From Paramacrobiotus richtersi (taxonomy: Eukaryota > Tardigrada > Eutardigrada > Parachela > Macrobiotidae), in NCBI GenBank assembly GCA_034698045.1, contig JAQGAU010000017.1:1-61199 (forward strand): a stretch of 61,199 bases of DNA, in the 5' to 3' direction. The notes beneath the pieces were generated by a model, which worked only from the letters and a program-made list of their open reading frames with translations, made no database searches and was not told where the DNA came from. This document shows, in pieces, positions 35,788-47,884 of the stretch. The position numbers and the translations under genes were made by a program. Within the stretch, counting starts at the first letter, position 1. The number at the start of each line of letters is the position of its first letter.

Positions 35788-36527
35788 GTTTTGGGATTTT
35801 TTGGTGATTTTTGGGAATATCCAGTCGTTTGTTTGTTGTTGATCTCGGACAGAACGATTTAATGGGTATTTTTGTATGGGTAGACTTTTTTGTTGATAGT
35901 TGTTGTTTTTTCATGGATAATGAAATCTCATGACCTACATTATTGATATTAATTTGTCAGAACTTTTATTTGTTTTGTACATTTGTTGTAATCAATTTAA
36001 TACAACGAAGAAATCAGCATTTTGGAACAGATGGTACCAGTCGAGAAAAAGTGATAATTATGAACGTTTATGAAGGATTATTATTAACATTTTGAGAAAC
36101 TGCTAGAGTAATTTTCCCGGATAATATCGAGTAATTTTTTCATCCCTCGTCTCAGCTAAAAATGCACGTTTTCCGTACTCTTAATAACAAAAAATGATAA
36201 ATGGAAAAAAATAAAAATTGTAGTAAAAATAAACATTTTTTAATAAAATGATAATAAAATTTTTTTGATAATAATCTAACAATAATAAAATTTCTTTATA
36301 AGAAAAAAAACCGGTGCTTTTTCCAGTTTTATTTACCTAATTTGCTGGTCAGTTTTGATGGCTGAAAAAGAATAACTTATGATCGAAACAACAGCAAATG
36401 TACTCTGTGAACAATACAAACTTGACATAATGAACAGCCACGGAAATCATTAAAAAATAAATAATAAAATATTATCCAAAGAATAATATTAATTTTAATA
36501 AAACTATTAATGACAACTGGGCGAAAT
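35788..36527. other. Convergent spacer between ESCO and LDH
   Basis: Very AT-rich 740 bases holding both 3' UTRs. No gene or repeat family recognised. Confidence 0.5.
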
Positions 36528-39500
36528 TTAAAAGTCGATGTCCTTGAGTACAGCGTGCATCTGTTTGGCACTGGTCTGCAGTTGTTGGCGTTCGGTGTCG
36601 GTCAGGAGCTGGTGGACGACGGCATTGATCCCGTTGTCGGCCAGCACACAGGGCAGACTGAGAAACACATCCTCCTGGATGCCGTGAAAGCCCTTGGCGA
36701 AGGTGGACAGTGCGTACACGGACCGCTTATTCTTCAGCACGGCACTGGCCAGCTCGGCGACGCACATGCCAATCGCCCACGAGGTGTAGCCTTTCAGCCG
36801 GACGATCGTGTCAGAACTGCAGAAAATTAACAATAATCACACAAAAATTAAAACAAAATATTTAAATATAGGTATTCAGTTTATTTTAAATAATGGATTT
36901 TGATCGACAGTTCAAATATATTTAGATATAAATACAATATTCAAATAATTTAACTGTAAGAACATAATTGACATATATCAGGCAATGGCCGCATAATACA
37001 GATAACAGATAATAAAAAATAAAAAACACTGCACCATCAGGACATGTGGAATATTACCGGATCGAATGTTAAGCAAAAATATTAAATGGCCAAATTACGA
37101 ACTTTAATACTGAAAAATGATAGTACAAAACAGAAAAGTATTCACTACATACAAATAATAATATTAAAATCAATAATAAAAAAATAAAACAAACTCGCTA
37201 ATAAGAAAATAATAACATTAAAATAAATAACAAAAACAAATTAAAATAAAATCTTTCAAAGTACTATAAAAAAAACCGGGCGGTAGTTCCAAGCAAAATA
37301 CATAGAATTGAAAATAGATAGAGATTGACCTTTGGATAACTTGTGTATGCAGTTCCATCCAGTTCTCCGGATCATCCGCCGTACCGGCATTAGGACTGAG
37401 TTCCTTTAGCCGTACACCGGCAACATTCACCCCGCTCCACACCACCACTGAGATAAACAGCGGGGGATTAGATAAGCCTTGCAACAATATTTCCCTTGTC
37501 TCGATCCCTTACCGCTCGAATCACCGTGCTCCCCAATGACAAACCCATGACAGTTGCCCACATCGATTCCCAGTCGATCGCTCATGTAATAACGGAACCG
37601 GCTGGAATCTATTCAACACCAATGTTATTATAACAACATAGTGTTAAGTCACCGGCGGGAAGGTTGTTTATTATTAGACAGCAGTGGCGTAACGAGGTCC
37701 CTTCAATGTCAGCGAAATGCGAGTGTAACCGCCATAAGATGCGGTCGCAGCTGGCACCACACTAGCGTAACGAGGGCATCAGACGGCCAGTCAGCCAATC
37801 AGAATCGAGAACGCCAGACAGCCGTTACGTAACCGCCATAGCGTGCGGTTCAGACAAAACGCTTCGCCTCAGCACTCTCCTCCGTGTCTATTTCTGTCAC
37901 GGGCTGATTAGTGATTACCCGTCCGGAAAATGGTGCAATTGTCCGGGGGGATAGGGCTTTGTTTGGTTTCATCGCTCCGGTGTAATATTATTCGAGTTGA
38001 TTTGATCTGTTACATAATGCTTACCCAGCGATGTGCCCGAGCCGAAGACACGGTGAGACGGTAGGCCGCTCAGTTTCCAGGCCACATAGGTCATCAGGTC
38101 CACCGGGTTGGAGACGACGCAGAGCACACAGTCGGGACTGTAGCGGATTATATGCGGAATGATACCTGCCAGTAATGCCAAGTTTTTCAAATCATAGTCA
38201 CGCTTTTTAAGTTGTATTAAATGCGGAAATGAATAAAGAAGTTCAGGCGTCTACATGCAACCAGATTCACATAAATACAGCACAAAAACAACAAGCGTTA
38301 AAAAAAAGTAAGAAAAATGAGAACTATATTAACTGAGTAATAATGAATACACATTCAAAACGATAAATAAAAAAGAATTAAATCAGAAATAAAAGAAATT
38401 AAACAAAGAATGCATGCCAACATATTTACTGATACATTATGAGCTAACCAATGTAAATCATCATTTTGACAAACATGTTTACCAAACGCAAATATAAAAA
38501 AATAAAAAAATTCTAAATTTAAAAAAAATATAAAAACCAAATATAAAAAATATAAAAATCGTGCATAATAACATAAACTTGGAAACTTATTGTTAGCTTT
38601 ATAAAATAATGGTCTTTATGAAGTGTGCAAGAAATGTATAGATAAAATAAAGAATTAAGAACGGTAAATAGATAAACTGCACATTCTCATGTGGATGATA
38701 GTGACCTTTGAAAATGGTAATATTGCGTTTGAGGAGGGACACACGGTCCTCATCCGGGCGTTGTCGCGCTCCGGCGGTAATTATGCACAATTTGGAGTGT
38801 TTGGAGATGGCGTAATCGCTACTGGCTGCGATCTTGACAAAGGGGACAAATTGCAGTCCGTGCTGTAAAGTAAAACACAACACAGATCCATTTCATCCAC
38901 AAAGTGCAAACACTGTGTTCTCTCCATTGTAATTCGATGCAATCAAGTGTGTCGCTACAGCTGTCATGTTACGAGTGAACGGCTGGTTCCGTGGTACACA
39001 ATTTCGATCATTAAAATTTACACATTAATCTTGGCCCTGTGAAGGCTATTACAATTCTGTCCAGTTTACTTAGCATGCTCGTAATGTTGTGTTATATAAT
39101 TTGCAAAAAAATTCGTTAACATTTTCAAACACACTTTTTGTGTTTCTGCATTACGGTATTACCTGCAAATCCATTAATTCTCCCTTGAGTTTCCTCTCGT
39201 CAATATCGATCAGAGCCAGTTCATTAATGTGTTGCTATTCAAAATAAAATAATTCATCCAGAAAGCGGTCTATTTTGTGATTACACGAAACGAACACCGA
39301 TTAACCCCATAATCACATGAATTACGCAAAATAGTAGTATATGCATTGACGTACTCACCCGGTTGATCATGCTGTACGCCACGGCCATACCAACCTAGAC
39401 AACACATGAAAACATTGTATTCAGTTCTATATAAAACATAATATTAATAGAATTGTTGTTAACTGCACAGTCCGCCCGATTACCGACAACGTAGCAGTCA

Positions 39501-40083
39501 GTTTACCAGTTCGAAATGTGCAAAAGTGTCGTAGAATAGTGACACCATTGTGCTTCGAACATCATTTCGATATGGCTAGTCGCCAGTCGGTTAATACTGA
39601 TTACCGCGTACATAAATCAGCACCTTCCACATGAATTAAAATTCCAAAATATTCACACCCTTCGTATCAATTTTTCTTTCACTTCAATTTTTCTTATTGA
39701 AATCTGTCTACCGAAAAACTGCACACGATCAGCTACACGGAATTTTTTAAGTTTTTAGGTCGTAAAATTCTTCAAAAATCCGGCTGTTGGGTACATTGCC
39801 ACGTACAACTGCAAAGGCGTTTTGAATGATAAAACTGGTACTGGTTGTTTTGGTTTCAGTTTTTAGCACTTAGTCATTTTAGCGCCCTAGCTTCGTTGTA
39901 TTACATTCCCAATAAAGGTGTTAGTTATACGTGGTACAGTACCTGCCCCACGCCGACAATGGTCACTTTCGATAGCACATGGGACGGCGGTGCATGGACA
40001 TCCTTGAGCAGGCGCGCCCGGACCCCGATATCATCCGGTTTGTGTGCGGCCAATCCCGCCGACGGACTGGGCAGTTTGGACAT
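36528..40083 (-). CDS. LDH: L-lactate dehydrogenase, 8 exons
   Basis: Interconverts pyruvate and L-lactate with NADH in the cytosol. Exons on the minus strand: 40083-39943, 39394-39359, 39234-39163, 38862-38706, 38165-38025, 37608-37513, 37447-37330 and 36816-36528. All join in phase to 349 residues. The nucleotide-binding motif ([12 protein letters not shown]) spans the first intron. The active site is complete: specificity-loop Gln117 (lactate type, not the Arg of malate dehydrogenase), Arg123, Asp183 (split by an intron), Arg186 and the proton-relay His210 (GEHGDSS). The ending [17 protein letters not shown] is typical. The N-terminal 25 residues are a poorly conserved extension. Its promoter and exon 1 have been copied into the neighbouring F-box array at least three times. 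Confidence 0.96.
37660..37870. repeat. GC-rich repeat-like insertion in an LDH intron
   Basis: Within the intron between the exons ending at 38025 and starting at 37608 lies a GC-rich block unlike the AT-rich rest. Two imperfect copies of a unit of about 110 bp can be seen, each with GCGTAACGAGG near its start and TAACCGCCATA near its end. The sequence CAGTGGCGTAACGAGG resembles DNA-transposon ends, so a short non-autonomous element is possible. No full inverted pair was found. Confidence 0.45.
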
Positions 40084-40888
40084 GTTGACCAATATGTATC
40101 ACTGCATAACATCCAAAAATGTCGTTTTCCTGTGGCGCTAGTGGCACAATTTATCTCCTGTACAACTGGCTGATCCGTGTAGCCGACGCAATGCTATAGT
40201 TGCCGCCGTCTAATTCAGCGGGATAATCGATTCCAGGGACGCGCACCGGCACCGCACTCCTGCACGTCTTCCGGTTTTATGTTTATCCCGATTGTACAAC
40301 GTGAATAGACGGGCATTTAAAGTGGGACGGCAATCGTATCGGTTTGTCGATTACGTTGTAGGCGTGTGTGGGTGATCCTTCCGCCAACCGGAAGTACCTT
40401 CGTTTTTGTATCCTTTTGTTCTGTTGTACAGCGTTTAGGTGGGACAGTATAGGTACGTTTCGTATTCCCTGCACGGAAAACTGCCAGTAAATAACTCTGA
40501 ATTACTGTATATAATAACAAATTCCCGTTTAGAAAGAACGGCATTAACATCTGCTCAACTCTAGAGTCCGATATATGCAACCTTCAAGTTTTGTATGGAA
40601 AGGTTTCGATAGTACACTGCGTGCGAAATATCTCTGGATAGACTGACTAAGTTCGCTTCCGGTTGCACAGTTCCCAGCGGGATCATTTTTCATTGGTTTT
40701 ACTCGTCAGCGGAAACGGGATTTAGTTTCGACCACAAATCTAAGCTTTTCAGGATACATATTGCCATTAATTAACTTGAACAAATTCATCAACCATTACG
40801 TTTTTCTCCGAGCACGCCATTCAGCTGAATAACATTATACTGACGCTCGGTGTGTTATACTAATTATACGTGTGATAAAAACCCGTCA
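40084..40888 (-). promoter_or_regulatory. LDH promoter region with ETS-like site
   Basis: The 800 bases upstream of the LDH start. Parts of it recur at 43890-44250, 47440-47650 and 52130-52330. The best-kept element is ACCGGAAGTA at 40387-40396, a textbook ETS-family binding site, present in all four copies with one first-base change in the last. A second CTTCCGGT lies at 40268 and is kept at 43980. Function is inferred from conservation among copies only. Confidence 0.5.
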
Positions 40889-42797
40889 TTAACCAGGAAA
40901 ATACAACTCCGAAAGCCTCACGAAATCCGCAACATGATAATCATTGTTATGCAGTGGATAATCTACACCCGGTGGGGACAGACAGTAGATGCGATGCAGG
41001 ACTTCCGTGGTCAGTTTGTTCAAGACCTGCGGATCCAACTGGCGCAGAGCGCTAATATCCACAGGGGCAACACCTCTATACAGAGGTACGCCGTCGTTTA
41101 AGCTGAAAACTGACAACGACGACGAATGACCAACCAAGTTACCAACAGGCACAGAAACAAACATGGCATTTAAGCGCGCTTACCCGAAGCCGCTCGCTAG
41201 TAATTAAGAGAACAATTGCATTCTTTAGTGTATAATAATTATAGAAATTCCATCTACATAAAAACTCTTCGCTTTTAATATATCATAGAAACAATGCATT
41301 ATTTTTCTTTTTCTCCTAATTACTAGCGAGCGGCTTCACCTTACCATTGGATAATTCGCCCCAATTCCAGCCACTGACGCGGACTGGCTTCGCAGTGGGC
41401 CCACACGTTGCACATCTGCTGGAGATCTTCCCGCACCTCGGGATTCACTTCCGGGCAATGGGCGTCCACCGCCATCATGAACGAACGATACACCTGATCG
41501 AATGGCTGTCGGCAATCCAACTCCACTCGGCGCAGAACAATCGGCAGTTTCTTGAACATCCCCCCGGCAGTCACCCGATCCCGGAGCGGATAACCGCACG
41601 GCATGTTAAAATACGCAATATCAAACTGCGACATGCAGGCACCACTGAGAATGTTCCGGAACGTAAAGTTGTCCAGAATGAGACACCTGGCGGCCGACAC
41701 AAGACCCCCGGACGGGCTTCTTCTGCCACACAGCCCCAGATCACCACGCAGCATCCCCAGTGCGATGCGCTGTGGATTCAGCCACCAGTAGTGGTCGGTG
41801 GCGTATTCCTCCTGCCGCTTGCAATCCTTAAGAATCAGCTGGACCACGTCGGCCCGTTGTTCCTTGATAACGCGGGCCACAATATCAAACTTGCTGCGAC
41901 TGAACTCCACGTGCCGGATGACTAACACTTTTGTGTTTGTCTGCACATGGTTATACAACGCACGTTCCAGGAGATTTTCCGATAGGAGCATCTTGACCAA
42001 AGAATCTTCGTCTCGGTGTCCAGATAGTATGCCACCATGATTCATCCTCAGTATTGCGTCAATCAGTGGATCGGTCAGTTTGGAGGCATCCATGTCGACA
42101 TACTTAGATAAAAACACGCTGGATAGATTTCTTCTCCACGATCTGCATACCCTGAAAAAAGAGCAATTTTGATCCCATTTAAAATCTGGAGAAGACTGAA
42201 GAACCTGTATGATGGCTGTATCGATCGACAAAATCTGTGCATTCTTTGTTACGGACTAATCTCATTACAAAGAGAGCGAAGCGAGCGTTCTTATTATCAA
42301 CACGGTCAGTTTTCTTACATTCGCATGGCTAGCTGGTCGTGGATATCCAAATAACTGCAGATTTCCAGTTTAACATCCACCGCGAGATAATTCATTCCAC
42401 ATTCGTCACTGTACACAGGATCAGTAACCACTGTGACTGAAGACATCAATCCAGTTCGTCGAACTTGAGATTCAGATGCCGAGGTACCTGCAAAACATCT
42501 GGTTAAAAGCAGTGTTTTCAATCCGAAAACGAGTATCCATTCTCACGCATGGTAATCAGGTGCTCTTTCTTGAGAGGCCGGCCGTTGAGGGGATCGGTAC
42601 CGTGCTGGTCGATGAACCCTTCGATCACGCAGCGTTCGAAGACCCCACCAGAACCAGGCGAGACCACAGGGTGCTCTGGAGTTGTTCCGCTCACTGAATA
42701 AAACATACACAATAATATGTGCCATGCATCCGTGATTGCCGAAGGATCAAAAAGCGTCATGTTGTCACTTACGCGCACAACTGATAAAAAGGGGCAT
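40889..42797 (-). CDS. U-box plus F-box chimeric protein D (453 aa, 5 exons)
   Basis: Exons on the minus strand: 42797-42773 (25 nt, MPLFISCA), 42693-42547, 42487-42319, 42151-41345 and 41102-40889, all in phase. Exons 1-2 code a Prp19-like U-box (GTTPEHPVVSPGSGGVFERC then VIEGFIDQHGTDPLNGRPL). Exon 3 and the start of exon 4 code the F-box (LEICSYLDIHDQLAMR, VCRSWRRNLSSVFLSKYVD). The family body and tail follow (RCLILDNFTFRNILSGACMS, AHCPEVNPEVREDLQQMC, ALRQLDPQVLNKLTTEVLHR). A U-box binds an E2 enzyme and an F-box binds SKP1, so the protein may link or bypass an SCF complex; that is inference. It is the most divergent of the four chimeras, with two in-frame insertions (DAILRMNHGGILSGHRDED and GLCGRRSPSGG regions). 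Confidence 0.8.
41186..41337. mobile_element. Foldback (MITE-like) element in the last intron of gene D
   Basis: A 152-bp sequence with perfect 21-bp terminal inverted repeats (41186-41206 and 41317-41337, outer ends GAAGCCGCTCGCTAG). The interior is AT-rich and non-coding. CTTACC occurs on both sides, perhaps a target duplication. It sits six bases inside the 5' splice site of the intron. Confidence 0.8.
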
Positions 42798-43616
42798 TTT
42801 CAACAGAGGAATCGATCAAAGACAAGAAATGAAAAACGTCAGACTATGGCGCAGTTTTTCGCTGCTTACGGTTTCAGTAAATCATTTACTGTAAAATTTT
42901 AGGTAATGGTGAAGTGCGGATCTTCGGTCATATGCTAACAAACTATCCATAAGCATGAAGATTCAACGTTAGACGATTGTTCTTCCTCTTGACGTCTTGA
43001 CACATGTCACATATCTTGGCATCACTCAACTCGGTGATGATCACTGACATCTTGTGACTTCAGCTGACAGGCTCTTCAGCTGACATGCCTGAGCCTGTCG
43101 ACCTGGATTACTGTGGCCCCAGAACGAATTGCGGAATTATGGTTATTTTGAATTTTCACATTTCTTAATCATCTTCTAACCTTATCCAGTATGTTGTATT
43201 AAATCGTCAACACCTTTTCACCGACAATACAAACTAAAAGCAGTTCAAAATAATAAACTCTGACAAGTAAACAACGATCGATGCAATTAATCTTGGCTGT
43301 TGTGCGTAACTTTCGTGAGCCAGTGACAGAACACCCGGAACATGGTTCAGCTCGCTACGCTCTTTCCCAGGCTAAAGCTAAAGGCGGGAGCTTATTGTTA
43401 TTAAGTATTAGGAATCTTGAATATTATTAGATTCTTGAACTTTTTACTTCAGTCGACAACAGACATATGCTGATATTGCATGCACATACATATATATACT
43501 TGAAAATCCTTTCCTATCATTATGTGGACATACTGAACAACCGGAAAACATGATTTGGCTAACCGGTGGTTCCGCAAGTAATCCGCTGCACTCCACGGCT
43601 GTGTGCTATGTGTTAC
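42798..43616. other. Upstream flank of gene D
   Basis: No gene seen. It separates the start of gene D from the LDH exon-1 relic. The part near 43330-43400 (GCTCGCTACGCTCTTTCCCAG...AAAGGCGGG) is shared with 47085-47120, 50390-50420 and 54895-54925, the equivalent position beside E, F and G. Confidence 0.45.
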
Positions 43617-43810
43617 CTGCATTCCGGTGGACATGATGACCTTTCTAGCCCGGAAGCCGAGCACCGTGCCTTCGGCCCGGGCCACATCCGCGTCCGGTCA
43701 TCTCTGACAGCTATCTTAATCCGCGAGGGCGGCGCAAGCACTTCCTTGAGCAGCCGGCAACTTCCGGTTGGATAGCGGCCAGTCCCGCCGACGGGGTACT
43801 TTGTACACGC
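43617..43810 (-). pseudogene. Relic of LDH exon 1 with its splice donor (unit D/E)
   Basis: Minus-strand copy of LDH exon 1. It has the RLLKEVLAPPS stretch ([14 protein letters not shown]) and an end KVIMSTGMQ followed by GTAAC, against KVTIVGVGQ and GTACT in LDH. The start codon is lost and the frame is shifted between these parts. LDH promoter sequence follows at 43890-44250. No other LDH exon is present, so it is a passenger of the tandem duplication. Confidence 0.75.
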
Positions 43811-43889
43811 TAGTATCACAACATAACACCAGACAACGTATCCACAGTTCTGCACCAGTACCGTTCTGTACAAGAATGGTTGAATCTCG

Positions 43890-44250
43890 CGCACAACTGG
43901 CTACGCAGTACAGTAGCACGGTTCATGATCAGTACCTGCCATCTTGCAGGTCAGCGGGATAATCGATCCAGAACACACCGGTCTTCCGGTTGGATCTGTA
44001 TAGCAGGAATATGAAACATTGATGGACAGGTAATTAAAACGGGATCTGAAATCTGCCAAGGTAGCGTATGTGGCTGATCCTTCCGCCTACCGGAAGTACA
44101 ACCGTTTTTACATGCCTTTGTTTTGTTTATCCTGTACAGCGGTTTAGCTGGGGTACAGTAGTACAATTTGAACATTTCTTGCGCGGAAAATAGTGAGTAA
44201 ATTACCCCGCGCATAACATAAAAAAACGCTTAAAAGTTATAACGAGCCGC
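43890..44250 (-). promoter_or_regulatory. Copied LDH promoter (unit D/E)
   Basis: Homologous to 40200-40500 upstream of LDH. It keeps the ETS-like ACCGGAAGTA (44089-44098) and CTTCCGGT. It points in the sense direction toward gene D, about 1.1-1.4 kb upstream of that gene's ATG. Whether it is active is unknown. Confidence 0.55.
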
Positions 44251-44537
44251 CATTTGTTAAGATGAGAAATCACGATATTCTATCGTTAATCATTGTGCTG
44301 ATAGAGTACACCGCCGTCAGCAGCTATTTGCAGTTTGTTGTACTTGTATTGAACTGATTTACTTTTACTGAAGTAATTCTAACACCATAATTCAATTTGC
44401 GATACAAAATTTCCCATTTCCATTTCCAGCAGACAAAATGACAGACATTATGCTCTAATTCCTCGAATATTCTTTGTAACAATAAACAGCACATGTATGT
44501 GCGAAATGGTTACAACCACAACTTGCTCAGGCTACGC

Positions 44538-46563
44538 TCAATGAATGATCATCGGAATTGCGGGATACATATAAGAACAAATCAAAAACGTCGCAAGTCC
44601 TTGATCGTTGTCAGGCCGTGGATACTTTACACCATTAGGCGGAAGGCAGTAGATGCGATGCAGGAGTTCCGTGGTCAGTTTATTCAAGGCCAGCGGGTTC
44701 AGTTGGCGCAGAGCGGCAGCCTCCAGCGGGCCATCTCCATGGGTCAACGCCGCCCCTTCATTGCAGCTAAAAATCAATAAAATACGCTAGTAGTAACCCA
44801 CTCCAGGTACAGTACATCTTCATAAATCCACAAAGAATGTGCAACTGTAGTCATGTAATTATTGTCATTTCACTGCAGTAGCCAAAGCCTTAGTAAAGGC
44901 ACTTACAACAGAAAGTCCTGCTGACAGGCTAGTGGAAACTGTTGGATTTTATCTGAATTTTATAATGTTTTCAGTTGATTTTCGAAATGTACCATTTGAC
45001 AAGATGTCCCAACACATACAACTGGCGCCCGTCCATCTGGCAGTCGGTCCACAAGCTGCACAGCTGCGCGACATCCTCCCGCACCTCGGGACTCACTTCC
45101 GGGCACTGGGCGTCCACCGCCATAATGAACGAACGGAACGCCTGATTGAACGACTGGCGGCAGTCCAGCTCCAGCCGGGGCAGAACAATCGGCAGTTTCT
45201 TGAACATACCCCCGGCCATTACCCGCTCCCGGATCGGATGATGGCAAGGTATGTTGAAGTATGCCACATCCAACTGCGTCATAAAAGCCCCACTAAACAC
45301 ATTCCGGAGGCTGCAGTTGACCAGAACAAGTTTCCTTAACATTGGAACGTAAGGAAGCAGCATCCCAACGGCGATTCGGCTCGGAATCGCCCACCAGCCG
45401 GGCAATGTATTACACTCCTCCTGTATCTCGCAATCCTTGTACACCAACTGGACCAGGTCAAACTTCATTTCCCGGATAATATCGCCCACCATACCAAACG
45501 ATTTTGTATTTAAAAAATCCACGTTTCGAATAACCAAAACTTTGGTGGTCGGTTTTACATGAAGAACCAGCGCATAGATCAGAAGAGTTTCGGATGGCGT
45601 CGCATGACGTTCTCCAGGGGGTGGTTCACCTCGAGGTGTTCCGTCTTCGCCGAGTTGCCGTTCCACCCACCCTGTGAGTGTCTCGGGTATCTTGGAGGCA
45701 TCCAGGTCGACGTATTGGGACAAAAACTCCGGGGAAAACCATTTCCATACCCTGAAAATATGGAGCATTTTATTACATTGCAGCCAAGAGAGTGACCGTG
45801 CATCTATAAATACTTCAATCGGCAAAAGGCAAAAGCCCAGAAACAATGCTGACACAATAAAATTTCCAGAAATCAAATAAAAAATTTGTCCCAATTAACA
45901 CGCGATGGAATCCATAAGTTGTATACCGCGTACAATCTAGCCTTCATATTGTCAAATCAAATGTTAACTCGTCGCATCTGTATATTACCATATTATTGTC
46001 AATAATTAGTAATTATCACCAGCATGGCCAGTTTCCTTCAGCGTTTAGGAATGCTCGCTCTTTACATGATCACTTACTTCCTCATAGTCCACTGGTCGTG
46101 GACCTCCAAATAACTGCAAATCTCCAGTAAGAGCTCGGCCGGGAGAAGCTGCATTCCGCCTTCATCGCTGTAGACAAGATCAGGACCAGCATCAGCAGAA
46201 GACATCTCTGAAGAATCGGATCCAGGTGCCCTGGTACCTGTAATACATCTGGCTAAAAGCGATGCATTTCGATCAAAAAACGAATGTCTGCTCTTACTTG
46301 GCAGGGCAATCAACTGCTCTTTGTTGAGAGGCAGGCCGTTGAGAGGATCCGTCCCGTGCTCGTCAATGTACTCTTCGATGAGGCATCGCTCAAATACATC
46401 ACGAGAAACGGGAGATGAAACGGGCTGTTGTGGAGTTGTTCCACTAACTGCATAAAATTACAAAATGCACCTGCTTAGGTCCTTGTATGTAAAACAGACT
46501 CAAGAACAGACAGACTCGGACCAGAATCATCAGTTCACACTTACGCGCACAAATGAACGGCAT
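44538..46563 (-). CDS. U-box plus F-box chimeric protein E (438 aa, 5 exons)
   Basis: Exons: 46563-46545 (19 nt, MPFICA), 46447-46298 (U-box, 150 nt), 46237-46078, 45751-44993 (759 nt) and 44766-44538. Joined N-terminus: MPFICALSGTTPQQPVSSPV, then SRDVFERCLIEEYIDEHGTD, which lines up without gaps with the Prp19 U-box. A linker (residues about 58-82) precedes the F-box (LLPAELLLEICSYLEVHDQW, then TMRKVWKWFSPEFL). The family body includes TKVLVIRNVDFLNTKSFGMV, FDLVQLVYKDCEIQEE and LRKLVLVNCSLRNVFSGAFM. The tail (ALRQLNPLALNKLTTELLHR, IYCLPPNGVKYP) ends in a membrane-like YMYPAIPMIIH segment shared with F and G. It is close in sequence to F and G. Confidence 0.85.
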
Positions 46564-47372
46564 TCTCAGTTGAACTTGTGGACAAAGGAAATTGTAAACG
46601 ATCTTGTTTACACTAGAAAAAAAGTCAGACTCTGGCGTAGTTTTTCGGTGCTGGGAATCTAAATTTCATATTCTGTAGTAATCTGTGTTAAATTAATCTA
46701 TATCTGCAGTAAGAATCTGTACTCAGGCGAGGCTCGCGTCTTTCAGAAGAGTTCAAGAGCACGAAAAGGAAGAACGAAAAATTAGTCATGCAGTTGCGAA
46801 CCAAGTCAAGAACGTGCAGGCTGTGCAGCAATCTGATTTTCTTGTCTGATCCTGTTGGCCTGCGGCGTGGCGGGGGTGGCCGTAAAGGGTCCCATGTGTG
46901 ATAAATTGATGATCAATCTTGGGAACTGTCCGAACTGAGGTTCAACAACTTCTAAACCTACTCAACAGACTGTCTTTTTATGAACACTCCAAACATTCCT
47001 ACAGAATACACAACTATGAATGAATCAAAATATTAAACATAAATAAGTGAATAATACTATCTGGGCATTTTGTATCCTGGCGAACATGGCTCAGCTCGGT
47101 ACCCTCTTCCACAAAAGATAAAGGCGGGTTCTGTTACTTTATCTGACCACTCTGCACACGAAATATGTGGCAAATCACGCTGATAAACATTCAAAAAACG
47201 AAGATAATATGAAGGCAGAATAAAACCTAATTTACAATTAAAACAGGAAATGTAACTAGGAAATACGCTCGTGGACAATCGACCAAACAACACCATATCA
47301 AGCCATTTATTTCTGAACAAATACAGTTCTGAAATGCAGTGCATTTTTCCGAAAATAAAGGTTAGCAATTCC
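46564..47372. other. Upstream flank of gene E
   Basis: Homologous to flanks of F (49880-50700) and G (54380-55165). It ends at about 47373 with sequence from the 3' flank of TDP2 (AAAATAAAGGTTAG...AATTCCAG), where homology jumps directly to an LDH exon-1 scrap. No gene. Confidence 0.5.
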
Positions 47373-47650
47373 AGACTGACAATGGTCACGTCAAAGTTTG
47401 GACAGAAGTGGCCGACTGAAATATCGCATTTTATCGTGCGTGACTGACCATTCCGCCCACCGGAAGTACCATCGTTTTTACAAGGCTTTGTTCTGTTTAC
47501 TATTTGTACAGCGGTTACATTTGAACATTTCTTGCAGGGAGAATTGTGAGTAAATTACCCTGCATTACAGTGTAATGATTACACTACACAACACCGCTTA
47601 AAAGTTAAAACAACCCGGTTTATCATTTGTTAGGGAAACTCTATGCTTAA
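47373..47650 (-). pseudogene. LDH exon-1 scrap and promoter copy (unit E/F)
   Basis: Only the last codons of LDH exon 1 remain (GTGACCATTGTC, coding VTIV, near 47380-47395); the splice donor is altered. LDH promoter sequence follows to about 47650 with the ETS-like site at 47459-47468. It has the same internal deletion as the copy at 52085, so these two share a later common origin than the copy at 43617. Confidence 0.65.
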
Positions 47651-47884
47651 TCGTCGTATGCTGTCAGTGTTCACCGCCGCCTGCAGACTTCACAGCAGCC
47701 ATTTGTAGTTCGCTTTATTAAACTGATTCATTTTTATTGAACGAATTTTTAACACAATACTTCACTCTGCGATACAGAACTTCCCATTTCCACTTTCATC
47801 AGACATTAGGTTTTTTTCCTTGAATATCCTTTGCAACAGCATAATTATGTAAAGTGGTTAAAACGCAGCTGGCTCAAGTTACAC

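Noticed and set aside
44932-45339. Plus-strand open frame opposite F-box gene E, with similar ones at 41347-41925, 48168-48605 and 52962-53210
   Set aside because: These lie antisense to the large F-box-family exon. They resemble each other only because the sense genes are paralogues, and the sense strand explains the conservation.
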